A DNA stretch of 64,000 nucleotides from Leeia oryzae DSM 17879 (GTDB taxonomy: Bacteria > Pseudomonadota > Gammaproteobacteria > Burkholderiales > Leeiaceae): positions 62,001 to 126,000 of the forward strand of contig NZ_AQXU01000024.1 of the NCBI RefSeq assembly GCF_000376945.1, written 5' to 3'. Under the pieces are notes generated by a model. The model had not been told where the DNA came from. It worked only from the letters and a program-made list of their open reading frames with translations, and did no database searches. Positions 63,477 to 64,000 of the stretch are shown piece after piece. Each line of letters begins with the position of its first letter. The first letter of the stretch is position 1. The position numbers and the translations under genes were made by a program.

Positions 63477-63982
63477 GGTGTATTTCCGTGTTTGTCCGAT
63501 TTACTCAGAAAGCTGTCTAGTACCAATAGCATGGCGCCGCCAACAATGGCACAGTCAGCAATGTTGAATGCCGGCCAGTAATGCGTACCGATATGGAGTT
63601 GCAGAAAGTCGATGACCTTCCCGAGGCGCAGGCGGTCAATGACATTGCCTAATGCGCCGCCCATGATACCGGCAAGTGCCATGCAGAAGCGGCTTTGATG
63701 CTGGTGTCTCCACAGCGCAATGGCAATGATGACGCTAATGACCAGCGCCAGCGCCGAGAAAAACAGCATCTGCCAGCCACCGGCCTGCGCCAGGAAGCTA
63801 AAGGCTGCACCAGTATTGTAAACCAGCACCAGGTCAAAAAAACTGGTGTAACGAATCAGCTGATAATCATGCAGGTTCGACACAATGGTGATCTTGCTGA
63901 CTTGATCCAGCAAGATCACCAGTAAGGCAACTGCAAGCCAGCCAATGTACCGGCTGGCCGATCCGGCTCCTGTATTAGGCAT
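63473..63982 (-). CDS. lspA: Lipoprotein signal peptidase (signal peptidase II)
   Basis: An inner-membrane aspartic peptidase of 169 aa that removes lipoprotein leaders after diacylglyceryl transfer. It has four hydrophobic segments. Catalytic Asp116 is in GNVIDRL and Asp143 in FNIADCAI. It lies between ileS and ispH with overlaps on both sides. Confidence 0.94.
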   Translation of the reverse strand: MPNTGAGSASRYIGWLAVALLVILLDQVSKITIVSNLHDYQLIRYTSFFDLVLVYNTGAAFSFLAQAGGWQMLFFSALALVISVIIAIALWRHQHQSRFCMALAGIMGGALGNVIDRLRLGKVIDFLQLHIGTHYWPAFNIADCAIVGGAMLLVLDSFLSKSDKHGNTP

Positions 63983-64000
63983 GCTGACGAGACTCTCCAG
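63975..64000 (-). CDS. ileS: C-terminal fragment of isoleucyl-tRNA synthetase
   Basis: Seven codons and a TAA (63975-63977) at the right edge read GESRQHA, overlapping the lspA start by 8 bases. Isoleucyl-tRNA synthetases end in a short G-E-x-R-x-x-A tail after their zinc site, and ileS-lspA-ispH is a conserved order. The call rests on these few residues and synteny. Confidence 0.65.

Noticed and set aside
1-64000. tRNA or rRNA genes, CRISPR arrays, insertion sequences, prophage or integrase genes
   Set aside because: None found on reading through; no transposase-like or integrase-like protein, no regularly spaced repeats and no tRNA-like cloverleaf were noticed.

Overview
The window looks like a moderately GC-rich betaproteobacterial chromosome segment, probably from the order Neisseriales. 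The support is gene content and order: grxC-secB-SH3-gpsA, a DegS-type protease divergent from nif3, ileS-lspA-ispH, gpmI-envC-ctpA, a bioB-F-H-C-D block and a PilY1-containing minor pilin operon. I see no rRNA, tRNA, insertion sequence, prophage or CRISPR array. The order-level placement is inference.

Layout. 1-1600: the 3' end of a moeB/thiF-type gene, then a convergent M48 metalloprotease. 1933-10889: a polyol catabolic block (binding protein, two permeases, ATPase, D-arabinitol/mannitol-type dehydrogenase, short-chain sorbitol-type dehydrogenase, AraC activator, xylulokinase). It resembles the pseudomonad mtlEFGKDYZ/mtlR system but lacks the fructokinase. 10902-14078: a DMT exporter with a divergent AraC regulator, and transaldolase, which fits downstream of xylulose 5-phosphate. 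14096-18736: a soluble FIST-domain chemoreceptor, tcdA-ampD, and an HD-GYP protein with a zinc-ribbon tail. 18825-26108: a CsgG-like lipoprotein, guanine deaminase, ctpA, envC and gpmI. 26371-31256: grxC, secB, an SH3 protein, gpsA, a ClpP-fold periplasmic protein and a DUF475 membrane protein. 31279-37250: trmL, the biotin genes bioD-C-H-F-B in a tightly overlapping operon, and comF divergent. 37265-41974: an orphan sugar-binding protein, gapA, pyk and mgsA.

42305-43653 is the most unusual part. A 200-residue protein carries a gap-free but altered chemoreceptor signalling tip. It overlaps by one base a di-iron beta-lactamase-fold protein with the full ligand set of the oxygen-binding di-iron protein (ODP) chemotaxis sensors. 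Upstream lie an FNR-like inverted repeat and two related palindromes. Together they suggest an oxygen- or iron-responsive chemotaxis module with a minimal, atypical receptor.

43838-55201 holds a beta-CASP nuclease, an aldehyde dehydrogenase, a soluble lytic transglycosylase, an MFS and a DMT transporter, DegS-like/Nif3, and a classical membrane chemoreceptor. 55458-61851 is a visibly AT-richer type IV minor pilin operon (pilE-pilV-pilW-pilX-pilY1-fimT). Its pilY1 contains runs of nine and eight G, recalling the phase-variable pilC genes of Neisseria. A strong intrinsic-terminator-like hairpin ends this operon, but it lies inside the start of a TonB-like gene. The window closes with ispH, lspA and the last codons of ileS on the minus strand.
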